Part shown: positions 8,045-16,462 of the stretch, piece after piece
How the letters are laid out: each line of letters opens with the position of its first letter
Position numbering within the stretch: the first letter of the stretch is position 1
NCBI GenBank assembly: GCA_029213165.1
Contig: JARGNO010000013.1
Coordinates: 1-64,000 of the forward strand
Source of the DNA: Minwuia sp.
GTDB lineage: Bacteria; Pseudomonadota; Alphaproteobacteria; Minwuiales; Minwuiaceae
DNA: 64,000 nucleotides
Reading direction: 5' to 3'
Translations under genes and position numbers: made by a program
Notes under the pieces: model-generated
Told to the model about the DNA's origin: nothing
Databases searched by the model: none
Seen by the model: only the letters and a program-made list of their open reading frames with translations

Positions 8045-8708
8045 GGGACGCCCTTTCCATCTCTGTGATCATCGCGCGGGCCAGCAGTTGCGAGGCCTGG
8101 CGACGGGTTTGCGCCAGATTGAAATGCTTCGGCATCATTACGCGCGGCACCAGTATGAACATCGGGACTGTCGTGACGCCCTTGCGCAGTTTGCCGGTCT
8201 TTGTCCTGCCCTGGTTCTTCAACTGGCGGCTGACCGAACCGGACTTGTTGAACTTGACCCCATCGACCACCAGCAGCGAGGTCGCGGGCGGGCGGCGATA
8301 GATCATCCGCAGACGGCCATAACGATGGTTCGGCCAGTTCGACGGGTTGATCCGTTTGCGACCACCGACACCCGTCTTCGGCGCATTCTCGGTCGGGATG
8401 GCCAGCCAGAAACCGTTCTGGCTCCGAATTTCTCCGCCACGGTCAAAGGATTCGATGATCTTTGGCGCCTGTGTCCAGACCATCGCAGCCGCCTTCAGGC
8501 TGGTGCGGCTGCCGCCGGGATAGACCGCTGACCGCCATGCGTTCGGCAACCGGTTACCCAGCCCCGCGGCACGTGTCTGGCGGCGCAGGATTTCCTTCAC
8601 CCGTTTGGATGTTGCGTTCATCGCGGCGGTCACCCCGACTTCCGTTGCCTTCAGTTCCGCCGCCATGTGTTCAACAAGGTTGCCCCGGATTGCCGCATCA
8701 AACCGCAT
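8028..8708 (-). CDS. DUF6441 minor tail protein (gpZ position)
   Basis: This 226-residue protein shows the marks of DUF6441: RAAGLGNRLPNAWRSAVYPG, NGFWLAIPTENAP and a lysine-rich GRTKTGKLRKGVTTVP stretch. In phages of alphaproteobacteria this family sits between the head-tail connector and tail terminator genes, the slot of lambda gpZ, and is probably part of the tail end that meets the head. It overlaps the connector gene by 11 bases and the terminator gene by 17, so translation is likely coupled. The biochemical function is unknown. Confidence 0.75.
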   Translation of the reverse strand: MRFDAAIRGNLVEHMAAELKATEVGVTAAMNATSKRVKEILRRQTRAAGLGNRLPNAWRSAVYPGGSRTSLKAAAMVWTQAPKIIESFDRGGEIRSQNGFWLAIPTENAPKTGVGGRKRINPSNWPNHRYGRLRMIYRRPPATSLLVVDGVKFNKSGSVSRQLKNQGRTKTGKLRKGVTTVPMFILVPRVMMPKHFNLAQTRRQASQLLARAMITEMERASRGIKP

Positions 8709-9102
8709 CGGAATGGCTTTCGCGGGTGCCTTCGCGGGCCGGGGCCCGCCATGTCAGGCCGAGGGAATCGCGGGTCGGGGATGATGTCAGCGTGTAATAG
8801 GTCGTGCCGATCTGGATGACGTCATCGACCTTCAGGGCCGGTGCCTCGCTGACCCGGATCAGGAAGACGACTGTTGCGACCACCATGCCATGGCCCAGAA
8901 CGTCCACCATCTGGTCAGGGGTGCGGCGGACCACGTTCAGGCTGATCGCCTCATCCGGATCGCCGAGGTCCAGAGCGTCGATTTCGTCCAGCGTTTCCCA
9001 TGACTCCATCCCACCGGCGGCACCGGGCCAAAGCGTGGCCGCGGAGATCATGTCCGGGTTGGTGAACAGCCGGGATGCGGCGAAGGAAAAGGCGTCAGAC
9101 AT
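8698..9102 (-). CDS. Head-tail connector (gpFII-like)
   Basis: A 134-residue protein starting at MSDAFSFAASRLF, with GGAGG 7 bases upstream. Its C-terminal half (LKVDDVIQIGTTYYTLTSSP then RDSLGLTWRAPA) forms the beta-rich pattern of small neck proteins that attach the tail after DNA is packaged. It follows the capsid gene, as lambda FII does. No FI homologue is seen between them; the roughly 100-base gap upstream holds an imperfect hairpin instead. Confidence 0.6.
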   Translation of the reverse strand: MSDAFSFAASRLFTNPDMISAATLWPGAAGGMESWETLDEIDALDLGDPDEAISLNVVRRTPDQMVDVLGHGMVVATVVFLIRVSEAPALKVDDVIQIGTTYYTLTSSPTRDSLGLTWRAPAREGTRESHSDAV

Positions 9103-9202
9103 TCCGTTTCCTCCGCCGCGCGGTCGTCCCCAGAACGGGGAACAGGACCCACGCCAGCCGGACCACGATGGCCGACCGGCGTGGTGTTTCAGCAGTCGCC
9201 GA

Positions 9203-10228
9203 TCAGGTGCGCTTCGCCCGCTGCAGCATTGCAGGCTTGGTGCAGTAGAACAGCGGGTAGCTATAGACCTCCAGATCGACAAACATGTTGCGATCACGGT
9301 CCGGCACCTGCCAGCCATAGACAGGCAGGCCGGGCGTATTGACGAAGTCGAAGGACTCCGCCGGGGACAGCGCAACCTCGAACACGTCGAGTGCATTCAC
9401 GGGGAAGAACTTGCATTTCTCCGAACCGATCGTGACCGTGGTGGTGTCGTCGGTACCGCGATAGTTGACGAACCGAATGCCACCGTAGTCCAGCCACTGC
9501 CAGGTAATGTCCCGGCGCAGTTCAGCACCGGCCTGCTGGGCCTCGTATGTCCTCTCGACTTCCGGATGCGTGATCAGATCATCCCAGAAGGCATCCCCGC
9601 ACCGTCCGACCGCAGAGGTGACGCCTTCGATCCACGAACCTTTCGAGGCCCGCTGCATCGCGCGGTTGACCGCCGCGCAGTTCACACGAACAGCACCAGG
9701 GTCAGGCGACGCATTATCGAGATCGAAATCGATCTCATCCGGCTGGGTGACGCCAAATTCGGTAAAGAGATTGACGATCTGCGAACCATCGGCATCCAGA
9801 ACGATACCCTGGACTGCCCCGAGACGATGATGTTCGTGAGTCAGGGCCACATCACGCAACAGGTTGGTCTGCTTTCGGGCCACCAGCGTCTGCACCTGCA
9901 TCAGCTCCGATTCCGAACCGAAGGCCCGGATGCCCTGAATCTCAGATGCACGGACCGTGTCCTGCTGCGAGATCCGAACCGTGCTCAGATGACGAAGGGT
10001 ACGCTTGTCTGTACCGCGCGCCGCCGGCGGGGCACCACGCTTGTCGGTCTGGATCAGCCCCAGAGTGCCGTTGATCTGTTCGATCGCAGCAGTATCGGTC
10101 GTGATCGGCTTGGGAGTGAACAGCCGCATGTCGCCCAGCAGGCTGGGCAGGAACGGCTGATTGTTGAGGGCCGCGGTCATGCTCATGGCGCTGAACCCGT
10201 CGGCTGCGAAGATGTCCATGCTTGCCAT
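9203..10228 (-). CDS. Major capsid protein (lambda gpE family)
   Basis: A 341-residue protein, exactly the length of lambda gpE. It has the gpE-family pattern: MDIFAADGFSAMSMTAALN at the N-terminus, RTDKRTLRHLSTVRI-like arginine-rich segments, and a C-terminal DMRL/VYSYPLFYCTKPAMLQ stretch typical of this HK97-fold branch. AAAGGAAG lies 6 bases before the start. It follows the decoration protein gene, as in lambda, and forms the icosahedral head shell after scaffold-directed assembly and proteolysis. Confidence 0.9.
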   Translation of the reverse strand: MASMDIFAADGFSAMSMTAALNNQPFLPSLLGDMRLFTPKPITTDTAAIEQINGTLGLIQTDKRGAPPAARGTDKRTLRHLSTVRISQQDTVRASEIQGIRAFGSESELMQVQTLVARKQTNLLRDVALTHEHHRLGAVQGIVLDADGSQIVNLFTEFGVTQPDEIDFDLDNASPDPGAVRVNCAAVNRAMQRASKGSWIEGVTSAVGRCGDAFWDDLITHPEVERTYEAQQAGAELRRDITWQWLDYGGIRFVNYRGTDDTTTVTIGSEKCKFFPVNALDVFEVALSPAESFDFVNTPGLPVYGWQVPDRDRNMFVDLEVYSYPLFYCTKPAMLQRAKRT

Positions 10229-10298
10229 GGGTCACTTCCTTTCGTGAGATATGCTCAGAAGATGCCCGCGGAAGCCGCAGGCGGTGACTCCCGCCGGA

Positions 10299-10952
10299 TC
10301 AGCGGGCGATGATACCCTGCAGGGCCAGTTCGGCGGTGCCCGTGGCGATCTGGTCGGTGGTTGCACCATCGAACCAGGTCAGTTCCGCCGCGGTGACTTC
10401 CGCATCGCGGGTCACGACGACACCGTCTGCAGCGGCAGCGGAGGCATCCACGGCGTCGAACAGGACACCGACCGCAGTCTGGGTGCCATCACCGGCGGTC
10501 GGGTCGTATTCGGCATAGGTGCCGGCGCCTGCCCCGACCGTGATGGTGAAGGAATCACCGGCGATGAAGTCTGTGGCACCATCGGCAATCGTGAACTTCA
10601 CGACGCCGTCGAAGGCGACCCCCACGGTGGCAATGCCGATCGCGATACCGTCCGGGTCCTCGACTTCGAACGTGCCGACATCGCTACCCGGCTCGATGCA
10701 GGTGACGCGATAGACGCCCGCCTTCACACCGACCGCGAAGGCCGGACTGGCCAGGGTCAGGGCACCGTCACCGGTATTCCCGGCATCGGCAGCCTTGGTG
10801 ATGTCGGTCGTGTCGATGCTCACCTTGCCGACAACGGCACCGGCAACAAGGGTCTGGCCACTGGCCACGGTGATTGCATCCCGCGAACGGCAACCGTTCG
10901 CTTCGTGCAGGATGAATTCTCCGGCGTGGGCCGGTTCTGTCAAAACCGTCAT
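10299..10952 (-). CDS. Head decoration protein (gpD-like, enlarged)
   Basis: A 217-residue protein beginning MTVLTEPAHAGEFILHEANG. That opening, followed by TVASGQTLVAGAVVGKV and the C-terminal ALTWFDGAT-like segment (AAELTWFDGATTDQIATGTA), matches the lambda gpD family that caps capsid threefold sites. It is about twice the length of gpD. The extra central part is a beta-rich domain (residues about 55-140, GVYRVTCIEPGSDVGTFEVE and following), which could project from the capsid surface. The start at 10952 is preferred to 10973 because AAGGAA sits 9 bases before it. Confidence 0.8.
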   Translation of the reverse strand: MTVLTEPAHAGEFILHEANGCRSRDAITVASGQTLVAGAVVGKVSIDTTDITKAADAGNTGDGALTLASPAFAVGVKAGVYRVTCIEPGSDVGTFEVEDPDGIAIGIATVGVAFDGVVKFTIADGATDFIAGDSFTITVGAGAGTYAEYDPTAGDGTQTAVGVLFDAVDASAAAADGVVVTRDAEVTAAELTWFDGATTDQIATGTAELALQGIIAR

Positions 10953-10993
10953 GGGATGACGTTCCTTCTGCATGTGATGGAACCGATCCGCTG

Positions 10994-11037
10994 CCCGTCA
11001 CACCATTTTCGCCATGTCACGAAAATGGTGTGACGGG
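10994..11037. repeat. Perfect 18-bp hairpin between protease/scaffold and decoration genes
   Basis: CCCGTCACACCATTTTCG (10994-11011) is followed by an 8-base loop and its exact inverse (11020-11037). Neither strand has a T tract after the stem, so it is not a standard terminator. It lies in the gap between the protease/scaffold gene and the decoration gene, where it could stabilise or process the mRNA and raise the yield of abundant head proteins. Confidence 0.8.
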
Positions 11038-11062
11038 ACCGGAGATCGGTCAGGTTGTGGGA

Positions 11063-11617
11063 TCAGAGGCGGCGATGCGCCGCTGGCGGAAACGGCGAGG
11101 TCTGAACCTGCGCCGCAGGGGCCTGGGCTGCCGGCGGGGCGGCCTGGGGCTGACCGAAGCCGCCCCGTGCACGGGCAAAGGCTGCATTCCAGTTGGTCAC
11201 GGACGGGTCCGTTGCGGGACCGCCGTGCTGGGTATGGACCGGGTTCTGACCAGACTGGCCGGCACGGTCCTTCAGCAGTTTCTTCGACACCGCCGCCGCC
11301 GACATGTCCGATGCCAGGAACCCGGAAATCAGGTCCGGCCGCCCGGCCAACGTGCAACTGTCGGCAATCGCCTGGGCGCGGGTTGCCGAGGCGGCGTTGC
11401 CGCCACGGATCGGCACGACGGTGCCAGCGCGGCGGCGGCGGGCGGCAGGCCCAGCGGCCTCTTCCCCGTCATCGTCACCCTCGGCATCTTCGTCGTCTTC
11501 ATCGTCCATGGCGGATTCATCGGGATCTTCGTCGATCGCCGTCTCATCCTCTTCGTCGTCCATGGCCTCTTCGTTCTCGGTTTCGGCGCGCAGACCGCGG
11601 CGATTGCGTTTCCTCAT
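11063..11617 (-). CDS. Nested capsid scaffold protein (Nu3-like) from an internal start
   Basis: Inside the protease gene and in the same frame, ATG at 11617 (codon 319; MRKRNRRGLRAETENEE) is preceded by AAAGGAG at ribosome-binding distance, a site stronger than many gene starts here. It would give a 184-residue protein made only of the acidic scaffold segment. This copies lambda, where Nu3 starts within gene C in frame. The product would template the prohead and be destroyed by the protease. The start signal is seen; expression is inferred. Confidence 0.75.
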   Translation of the reverse strand: MRKRNRRGLRAETENEEAMDDEEDETAIDEDPDESAMDDEDDEDAEGDDDGEEAAGPAARRRRAGTVVPIRGGNAASATRAQAIADSCTLAGRPDLISGFLASDMSAAAVSKKLLKDRAGQSGQNPVHTQHGGPATDPSVTNWNAAFARARGGFGQPQAAPPAAQAPAAQVQTSPFPPAAHRRL

Positions 11618-12571
11618 CGGAACGTCTCCTTTCTGGGCTGTTTGTGTGGGGAAGGGTGTCTCCCCCTCCGGTTCGGTCGAAACGAACTCCGCCAGCGATT
11701 CCGCTGACGGCATGATCCGGTCCACCAGACCGGCCGACACCGCATCCTCCCCACGGAAGGAACGGGATTCCTGGGCAAGCACATCGTCGGCGCTGAGACC
11801 GCGATGCAGCGCCACGGTGCCAGCGAACAGGGCATAGGTCGCGTCGATCTCCGCCTGAATGTCGGCGTGCACGTTTGCGGGCAGGGGTTCGAACGGGTTG
11901 CCATCCGCCTTGCGGGCACCGGCATAGATCAGGGTCACGGTCATGCCCATGTCATCCAGCATGCCAGACACGTCCTGATGCGCGCAGATGACGCCGATGG
12001 ACCCGGCCTCCCCCGTGCGCGGCATCGTGATCTCATCGCAGGCACTGGCCAGCGCATAGGCCGCGGAACAGGCCTGTTCGGACAGGATCGCGCGACTGGG
12101 CTTGGTCCCCGCCGCGATCTCATCGGCCAGGTCGAAGCATCCCGCGACTTCCCCGCCCGGACTGTCGATGTCCAGGACGATGCCGGTCACTTCCGGGTCC
12201 TGTTCGGCGGCACGGAACTTCTCCGCGATGCCGTCATAGCCCGTCATGCCCGACATCGGGTCCAGGCCATTTCGCTGTACCAGCGTGCCACGGATCGGAA
12301 TGACCGCCGTCGTCTCCATCATCCGGAACGGGCGGTAGCGTTCCTGACGCACGCCCCCGGCCATGGCGACACGCACCCTGCTGGCCCGCGCCACCTCCGC
12401 CAGGTCCTGCCGCGACAGCACCGTTGCGCCATCGATCAGACGGGCCACGTCGTGCCGGGGCCCCATGACGCCCATGACGGCCCGCAGCTTTGACGCGGTC
12501 ACCATCAGGGGGCGGTCGAACAGCCGTGCAGCGATGTTTTCGGGACTCCAGTCCCGGCCCGGATAGGTCAT
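11063..12571 (-). CDS. S49-family head maturation protease with scaffold C-terminus (lambda gpC-like)
   Basis: A 502-residue protein. Residues about 85-290 are an SppA/ClpP-fold S49 protease: GIVLDIDSPGGEVAGCFDLA, then the catalytic serine in QACSAAYALAS (Ser169) and the catalytic lysine in AGARKADGNPFEPL (Lys221). The C-terminal 180 residues are very acidic (Asp/Glu runs near residues 330-370), then basic and Pro/Ala/Gln-rich, as in capsid scaffolds. In lambda the equivalent gpC cleaves the scaffold and itself inside the prohead. An internal start for the scaffold alone is listed separately. Confidence 0.92.
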   Translation of the reverse strand: MTYPGRDWSPENIAARLFDRPLMVTASKLRAVMGVMGPRHDVARLIDGATVLSRQDLAEVARASRVRVAMAGGVRQERYRPFRMMETTAVIPIRGTLVQRNGLDPMSGMTGYDGIAEKFRAAEQDPEVTGIVLDIDSPGGEVAGCFDLADEIAAGTKPSRAILSEQACSAAYALASACDEITMPRTGEAGSIGVICAHQDVSGMLDDMGMTVTLIYAGARKADGNPFEPLPANVHADIQAEIDATYALFAGTVALHRGLSADDVLAQESRSFRGEDAVSAGLVDRIMPSAESLAEFVSTEPEGETPFPTQTAQKGDVPMRKRNRRGLRAETENEEAMDDEEDETAIDEDPDESAMDDEDDEDAEGDDDGEEAAGPAARRRRAGTVVPIRGGNAASATRAQAIADSCTLAGRPDLISGFLASDMSAAAVSKKLLKDRAGQSGQNPVHTQHGGPATDPSVTNWNAAFARARGGFGQPQAAPPAAQAPAAQVQTSPFPPAAHRRL

Positions 12572-12617
12572 GACAGGTTTCCTTCATGCGCCCCAGGGCG
12601 CCGATGTTTCAGAAAGC

Positions 12618-12657
12618 GCCCCGTGACCGGATCGGGGAGGTGATCCGGCCACGGGGC
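12618..12657. repeat. 16-bp hairpin (one mismatch) between portal and protease genes
   Basis: GCCCCGTGACCGGATC (12618-12633) pairs with GATCCGGCCACGGGGC (12642-12657) with one mismatch and an 8-base loop. The loop size and lack of a T tract match the hairpin at 10994-11037, suggesting a shared role in head-operon mRNA. Confidence 0.7.
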
Positions 12658-12705
12658 CAGTGACCCCCGGCCACGGGAGGGAGGCGGCCAGAGGGGGAAT
12701 TCGGG

Positions 12706-14265
12706 TCAGCCCGCAGAGCCCGTGGTATTGCGGGTTCCCGGTTCCTGTTCGGGTTCGATGGCGAAACTGTTCTCCAGCGCCTGCGCGGAACCGGATTTCG
12801 CGGTCCGCCGCGGGTCGGAATCGAGGATCAGGCCGAGACCGTCGGCACGGGCATTGTCTTCCGCGATCTCCTGGTCGATTTCGTCGACATCGCGGCCAAG
12901 GCGGGCGGCGACTGACCGGCGGGAGGTGAAGCCGTTGCGGACAGCCGACTGTTCGGCAAGCTGTTCCTTCACCGGGTCAACCCATTCCCAGCCTTCCGCC
13001 ATCCACTTCACCCGCAGCCAGGCCAGCGGATCGTTGACCATGCCGGGGGCGGCGATGATGCCGCCGATGACGGCGGCATTGATCACCGACCGCCAGACCG
13101 GGCGGCAGAGCTGATGCGCCAGGATCTGATGCTGGTCCATGCGCATGGCGCGTCGGAATTTCAGCAGACCGGCGCGGATGGATGAGAAGTTCACTCCCGT
13201 CAGGTCGCCTGTGACCTGTTCATAGGTGGCACCGATACCGGCGGCGAAGCCGCGCAGGTTCCAGCGCAGGAAATCGTTGTAGGCACCGCCCAGGTCCGCC
13301 GGAGCACTGAACTCGACGCTTTCCCCGACACCCAGCCGCCACATTGTCCCGGCCTCCAGGCTGGCCTCAGCCGTGCCTTCTGTCGCGGCGGCGGTCTGGG
13401 CCGCCGTCAGCACCGGGGACGCATCATCCGGCTCCTGCGAGGTGATGAAACCCGCGAACATCGCCGCCATCTTCTTCCGGATCAGTTCCGCATCCTCATA
13501 GCCATCGAGGTCGAAGACCTTCACCAGCACCGGGGCGAGGGAAGGGATGCCCCGGATCTGTCCGGCCCGCAGCGGCTTGAAGATGTGCACGATCTCCGCT
13601 GCCGGAACCCGGATCATCTGTGTGGCATCGAAGCCGATCACCGCATCCTCCGGATGCTGGCTGTACATGTGATAGGCGACGCGGCGGCCGGCGGGATCGA
13701 ACTCGATACCCTGGCGAATGACGTTGCCGTTCGGGGCCACGTTGTTGACTTCGACCGGCACCTGCTCCGCCTCGATCAGCTGCAGGTGGACCGGCACGGC
13801 ATCGGTCGTGTCGGGATCCACGGACAGCAGCCGGACGAAGCATTCACCGGCCTCGTAGAACTCCCGCGCGACCAGGGCTTGCAGGCCGTAGAAGGTGGTC
13901 AGACCGTCGCGGTCGGACTCTGCTGTCCAGTCGTTCCACACCGTCTGTGCCGCCGTCTGGAAATCGGCGGAAACAGCCTGGCTCATCGGCTTGATACCCG
14001 ACCCGATACATTCCGAGACCAGGGCGTCGATGCCGGAACGGGCCCAGGGGTTGTTCCGCACCAGCTGCCGGACGCGCCGACGGATGGTGGCAACATTGCC
14101 GCTGATCACCGCGTTCGGGCCACCCGATGATGCATGGAACCCACGCATCCGACGGCCCGTGCCCGACCCTTCATAGGCCTGCCCGAAGCCGGCATCGGCC
14201 AGCATCTTGCGACCCGCCGGTTTCAGGGTGATGCGACCGGCACGGACCCTTGCGGCCCGGCTCAT
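12706..14265 (-). CDS. Portal protein (lambda gpB family)
   Basis: This 519-residue protein is the portal, the ring through which DNA enters and leaves the head. Family marks include RRMRGFHASSGGPNAVI near residue 45, VRQLVRNNPWARSGIDALVS, FYEAGECFVRLL and VSFSSIRA-type text (TGVNFSSIRAGLLKFRRAMR) at about residue 355, all typical of the lambda gpB group. The ATG at 14265 overlaps the stop of the gpW gene (ATGA), so the two are coupled. Length is near that of lambda gpB (533). Confidence 0.92.
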   Translation of the reverse strand: MSRAARVRAGRITLKPAGRKMLADAGFGQAYEGSGTGRRMRGFHASSGGPNAVISGNVATIRRRVRQLVRNNPWARSGIDALVSECIGSGIKPMSQAVSADFQTAAQTVWNDWTAESDRDGLTTFYGLQALVAREFYEAGECFVRLLSVDPDTTDAVPVHLQLIEAEQVPVEVNNVAPNGNVIRQGIEFDPAGRRVAYHMYSQHPEDAVIGFDATQMIRVPAAEIVHIFKPLRAGQIRGIPSLAPVLVKVFDLDGYEDAELIRKKMAAMFAGFITSQEPDDASPVLTAAQTAAATEGTAEASLEAGTMWRLGVGESVEFSAPADLGGAYNDFLRWNLRGFAAGIGATYEQVTGDLTGVNFSSIRAGLLKFRRAMRMDQHQILAHQLCRPVWRSVINAAVIGGIIAAPGMVNDPLAWLRVKWMAEGWEWVDPVKEQLAEQSAVRNGFTSRRSVAARLGRDVDEIDQEIAEDNARADGLGLILDSDPRRTAKSGSAQALENSFAIEPEQEPGTRNTTGSAG

Positions 14266-14477
14266 ATTCCCTTGCCCCCGTAGAAGCGGATCGCCCGGAT
14301 CGGCTGTACATTGGTCATGGCGCTGATCTGCTGTTTCACCATCGTGATGGCGCGCTGCAGTTCATCCAGCGACCGGTATTCGATTGTCTGGCCATCCAGC
14401 GTGACCCGCAGTTCCCCACGCGCCGCGATTTCCCGCAGCGCATCACGCCGCGTTTCCAGTTCGGACAGAGTTGCCAT
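14262..14477 (-). CDS. Head-tail joining protein gpW
   Basis: A 71-residue protein of the gpW family: MATLSELETRRDALREIAAR, then RVTLDGQTIEYRSLDELQRA, the alpha-beta-alpha fold of lambda gpW (68 residues). It stabilises the filled head and forms the surface for FII binding. It sits between terminase and portal genes exactly as in lambda and overlaps the portal start by 4 bases. Confidence 0.9.
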   Translation of the reverse strand: MATLSELETRRDALREIAARGELRVTLDGQTIEYRSLDELQRAITMVKQQISAMTNVQPIRAIRFYGGKGI

Positions 14478-14482
14478 GATGT

Positions 14483-16462
14483 CTACCTGTTCAGAATGCT
14501 GGAACGGCTGACCGGACCGGGGCGGCGCTGCGCGGCGGGGGCGCGGTTTGCCGGTGCCTCATCCGGCACGGCGCCCGGCACGGCGGTCATCGACACCACC
14601 ATGTCGGGTTGCACGGGACGGGCGTCACGCTGCTTCGCCAGTTCGGACCAGTCATCATCGGTGAAGCGGTCAAGCCGCAGCAGGGGATGGTGGGTCAGTG
14701 ACGTATTGTAGACACGGCAGTCGTGATAGTGGTTCTCACCGCGCGCCACCCATTCCCGCAGCGTGCGACCGGCGTGGACACGTTCCTTCACGTATTCCGC
14801 CGTGAGCTGCTGGAAATAGGCCTGGGACAGGTGGGTCGCGAAGTGACAGTAGCCCGGCGGATCGCTGTCCTTCCCCTCCGCGATGCCTTCCTTGCGCAGG
14901 CGACCGTAGAACGCGGCCTTCACCGACCATGTGCCGACGGGCCAGACCATCAGGCCGCGGCGCTTGCGCTTGCCGCTCGCCTTGATGTCGAGTTTGCCCG
15001 GTGCGTTGCCGATCTCCGGCGCCGTCCAGCCCGGCACGCCCTTCAGCGCCAGGGCCTTCGGCTTGCCGCGAACGAAGGCATAGACCGACGACGTGTTGTA
15101 GCCACTGTCCACCCCGGTCAGGTCGATCGTCAGGGATCCGCCGGTTTCCATCGGCCATGTCCGCTCGGTCAGGGCCGCCAGGTCCAGCCAGCATTTCGCA
15201 TCGTGCTGTGCCGTGTCGCCGGTCAGGAATCCGGCCTCCACCACCCAGCTGGTCCGGCCACGACCCCAGGCCACAACCTCGTAGTACAGTCCATCCTTCT
15301 GCACATCGACGGCGCAGGTCAGCACCAGGCCGCCACGCGGCACGATGCCGGGATCCATGGTGGTGCGCCGGGCGAACAGGCGGTTCCATTCGGGCGCGTC
15401 GCCGCGTTCCTCCCACGCCAGGCCCAGCGTCAGGTTCCAGAAGACCTTCAACTTCGTCGGGTCATCCTTCGACTTCAGGAAGTCGGCAACGATGCTGTCC
15501 CACTGGGCGAACAACGATGAAAGCGCGTCCAGGTGATAGGAAGGGCAACGACCGGGACCGGGGCATGTGGCCTGCCATTCACCGGCGCGGATCATTGCCG
15601 GTTTCTCGTGATGCTGGATCACGCAACCGTTGTGACGGCAGACGTAATGGGCCTGATGCGGAAATTCGCGGCGGAACTTCAGGCCAAAGGGGCTGTCCTT
15701 CGTGCCCCATTCCAGGCGCTGCTTCTCGCCGCAATGCGGGCAGGGCATGACCCAGTAACGCTGATCCCCGCCCTCGAACGCCGCATCGATGCGGCTTTCG
15801 CCTTTCACCGTCGGGGTGGAGGCGCGCAGGATCTTCCAGTCGCCCGTCGCGTCGTAGGACTTCTTGCGGGCGTCGGCCATCTCCAGAGGATCGCCCTGGC
15901 CATCGAGGTCCAGCGGCCAGTCGTCGATTTCGTCCTGCGACAGGTAGCGCCGGGTCTTCGACCGCAGATCCGCCGTGGAATTCGCGCCGGTCAGGATGAT
16001 CGATCCACCGGGAAACCGCTTCGTCCGGGCCGTCGATGACCGTGCCGAACGGCTGCCCGCGGCGGAAACCCTGCGCATGACGGCGGGGCTCGCCTCGAAC
16101 GACAGGTTCAGCTTCTCACGGTTGAAACTGTCCGCCGAATCCAGCGTCGGCATGATGATCATCATCGGCGCCGGATCAACGGCGGCGACGTACCCGGACC
16201 AGGCGATGCCCAACGTCGTGGCACCCACCTGCGCCGACTTCCGCAGCACAACCTCGTTCACCGGGCTGTCCGGTGCGAGCTGGTCCATGATCTCCACAAG
16301 ATGCGGCGTCTGGGCCGGGTTCCACTTCTGGCCGGACTGGGGCCCATCAGGCACCACCAGGTTCTGTGCGGCCCAGGCGGAGGGGCTGATCTGTGCTGCC
16401 GGCAGGATGCCAGCCGAAAGCGCGCCGAAGATCAGGGCAGTGACGGCGTTACGTGTCCACAT
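14483..16462 (-). CDS. Terminase large subunit (gpA family)
   Basis: A 659-residue packaging ATPase and nuclease. The ATPase domain shows a Walker A-type motif in VVLRKSAQVGATTL (about residues 70-83) and Walker B in YLSQDEIDDW. A zinc-finger-like CPHCGEK...YVCRHNGC segment follows. The nuclease domain begins at LVLTCAVDVQKDGLYYEVVA, with the metal-binding Asp. Start: the ATG at 16462 has GGAGG 6 bases upstream, so it is preferred over 16498; it then overlaps the small subunit gene by 14 bases. Lambda gpA is 641 residues. Confidence 0.93.
   Translation of the reverse strand: MWTRNAVTALIFGALSAGILPAAQISPSAWAAQNLVVPDGPQSGQKWNPAQTPHLVEIMDQLAPDSPVNEVVLRKSAQVGATTLGIAWSGYVAAVDPAPMMIIMPTLDSADSFNREKLNLSFEASPAVMRRVSAAGSRSARSSTARTKRFPGGSIILTGANSTADLRSKTRRYLSQDEIDDWPLDLDGQGDPLEMADARKKSYDATGDWKILRASTPTVKGESRIDAAFEGGDQRYWVMPCPHCGEKQRLEWGTKDSPFGLKFRREFPHQAHYVCRHNGCVIQHHEKPAMIRAGEWQATCPGPGRCPSYHLDALSSLFAQWDSIVADFLKSKDDPTKLKVFWNLTLGLAWEERGDAPEWNRLFARRTTMDPGIVPRGGLVLTCAVDVQKDGLYYEVVAWGRGRTSWVVEAGFLTGDTAQHDAKCWLDLAALTERTWPMETGGSLTIDLTGVDSGYNTSSVYAFVRGKPKALALKGVPGWTAPEIGNAPGKLDIKASGKRKRRGLMVWPVGTWSVKAAFYGRLRKEGIAEGKDSDPPGYCHFATHLSQAYFQQLTAEYVKERVHAGRTLREWVARGENHYHDCRVYNTSLTHHPLLRLDRFTDDDWSELAKQRDARPVQPDMVVSMTAVPGAVPDEAPANRAPAAQRRPGPVSRSSILNR

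Noticed and set aside
8804-10312. Plus-strand frame of 502 codons across the capsid gene
   Set aside because: Antisense to the capsid and connector genes, both supported by family sequence and ribosome-binding sites.
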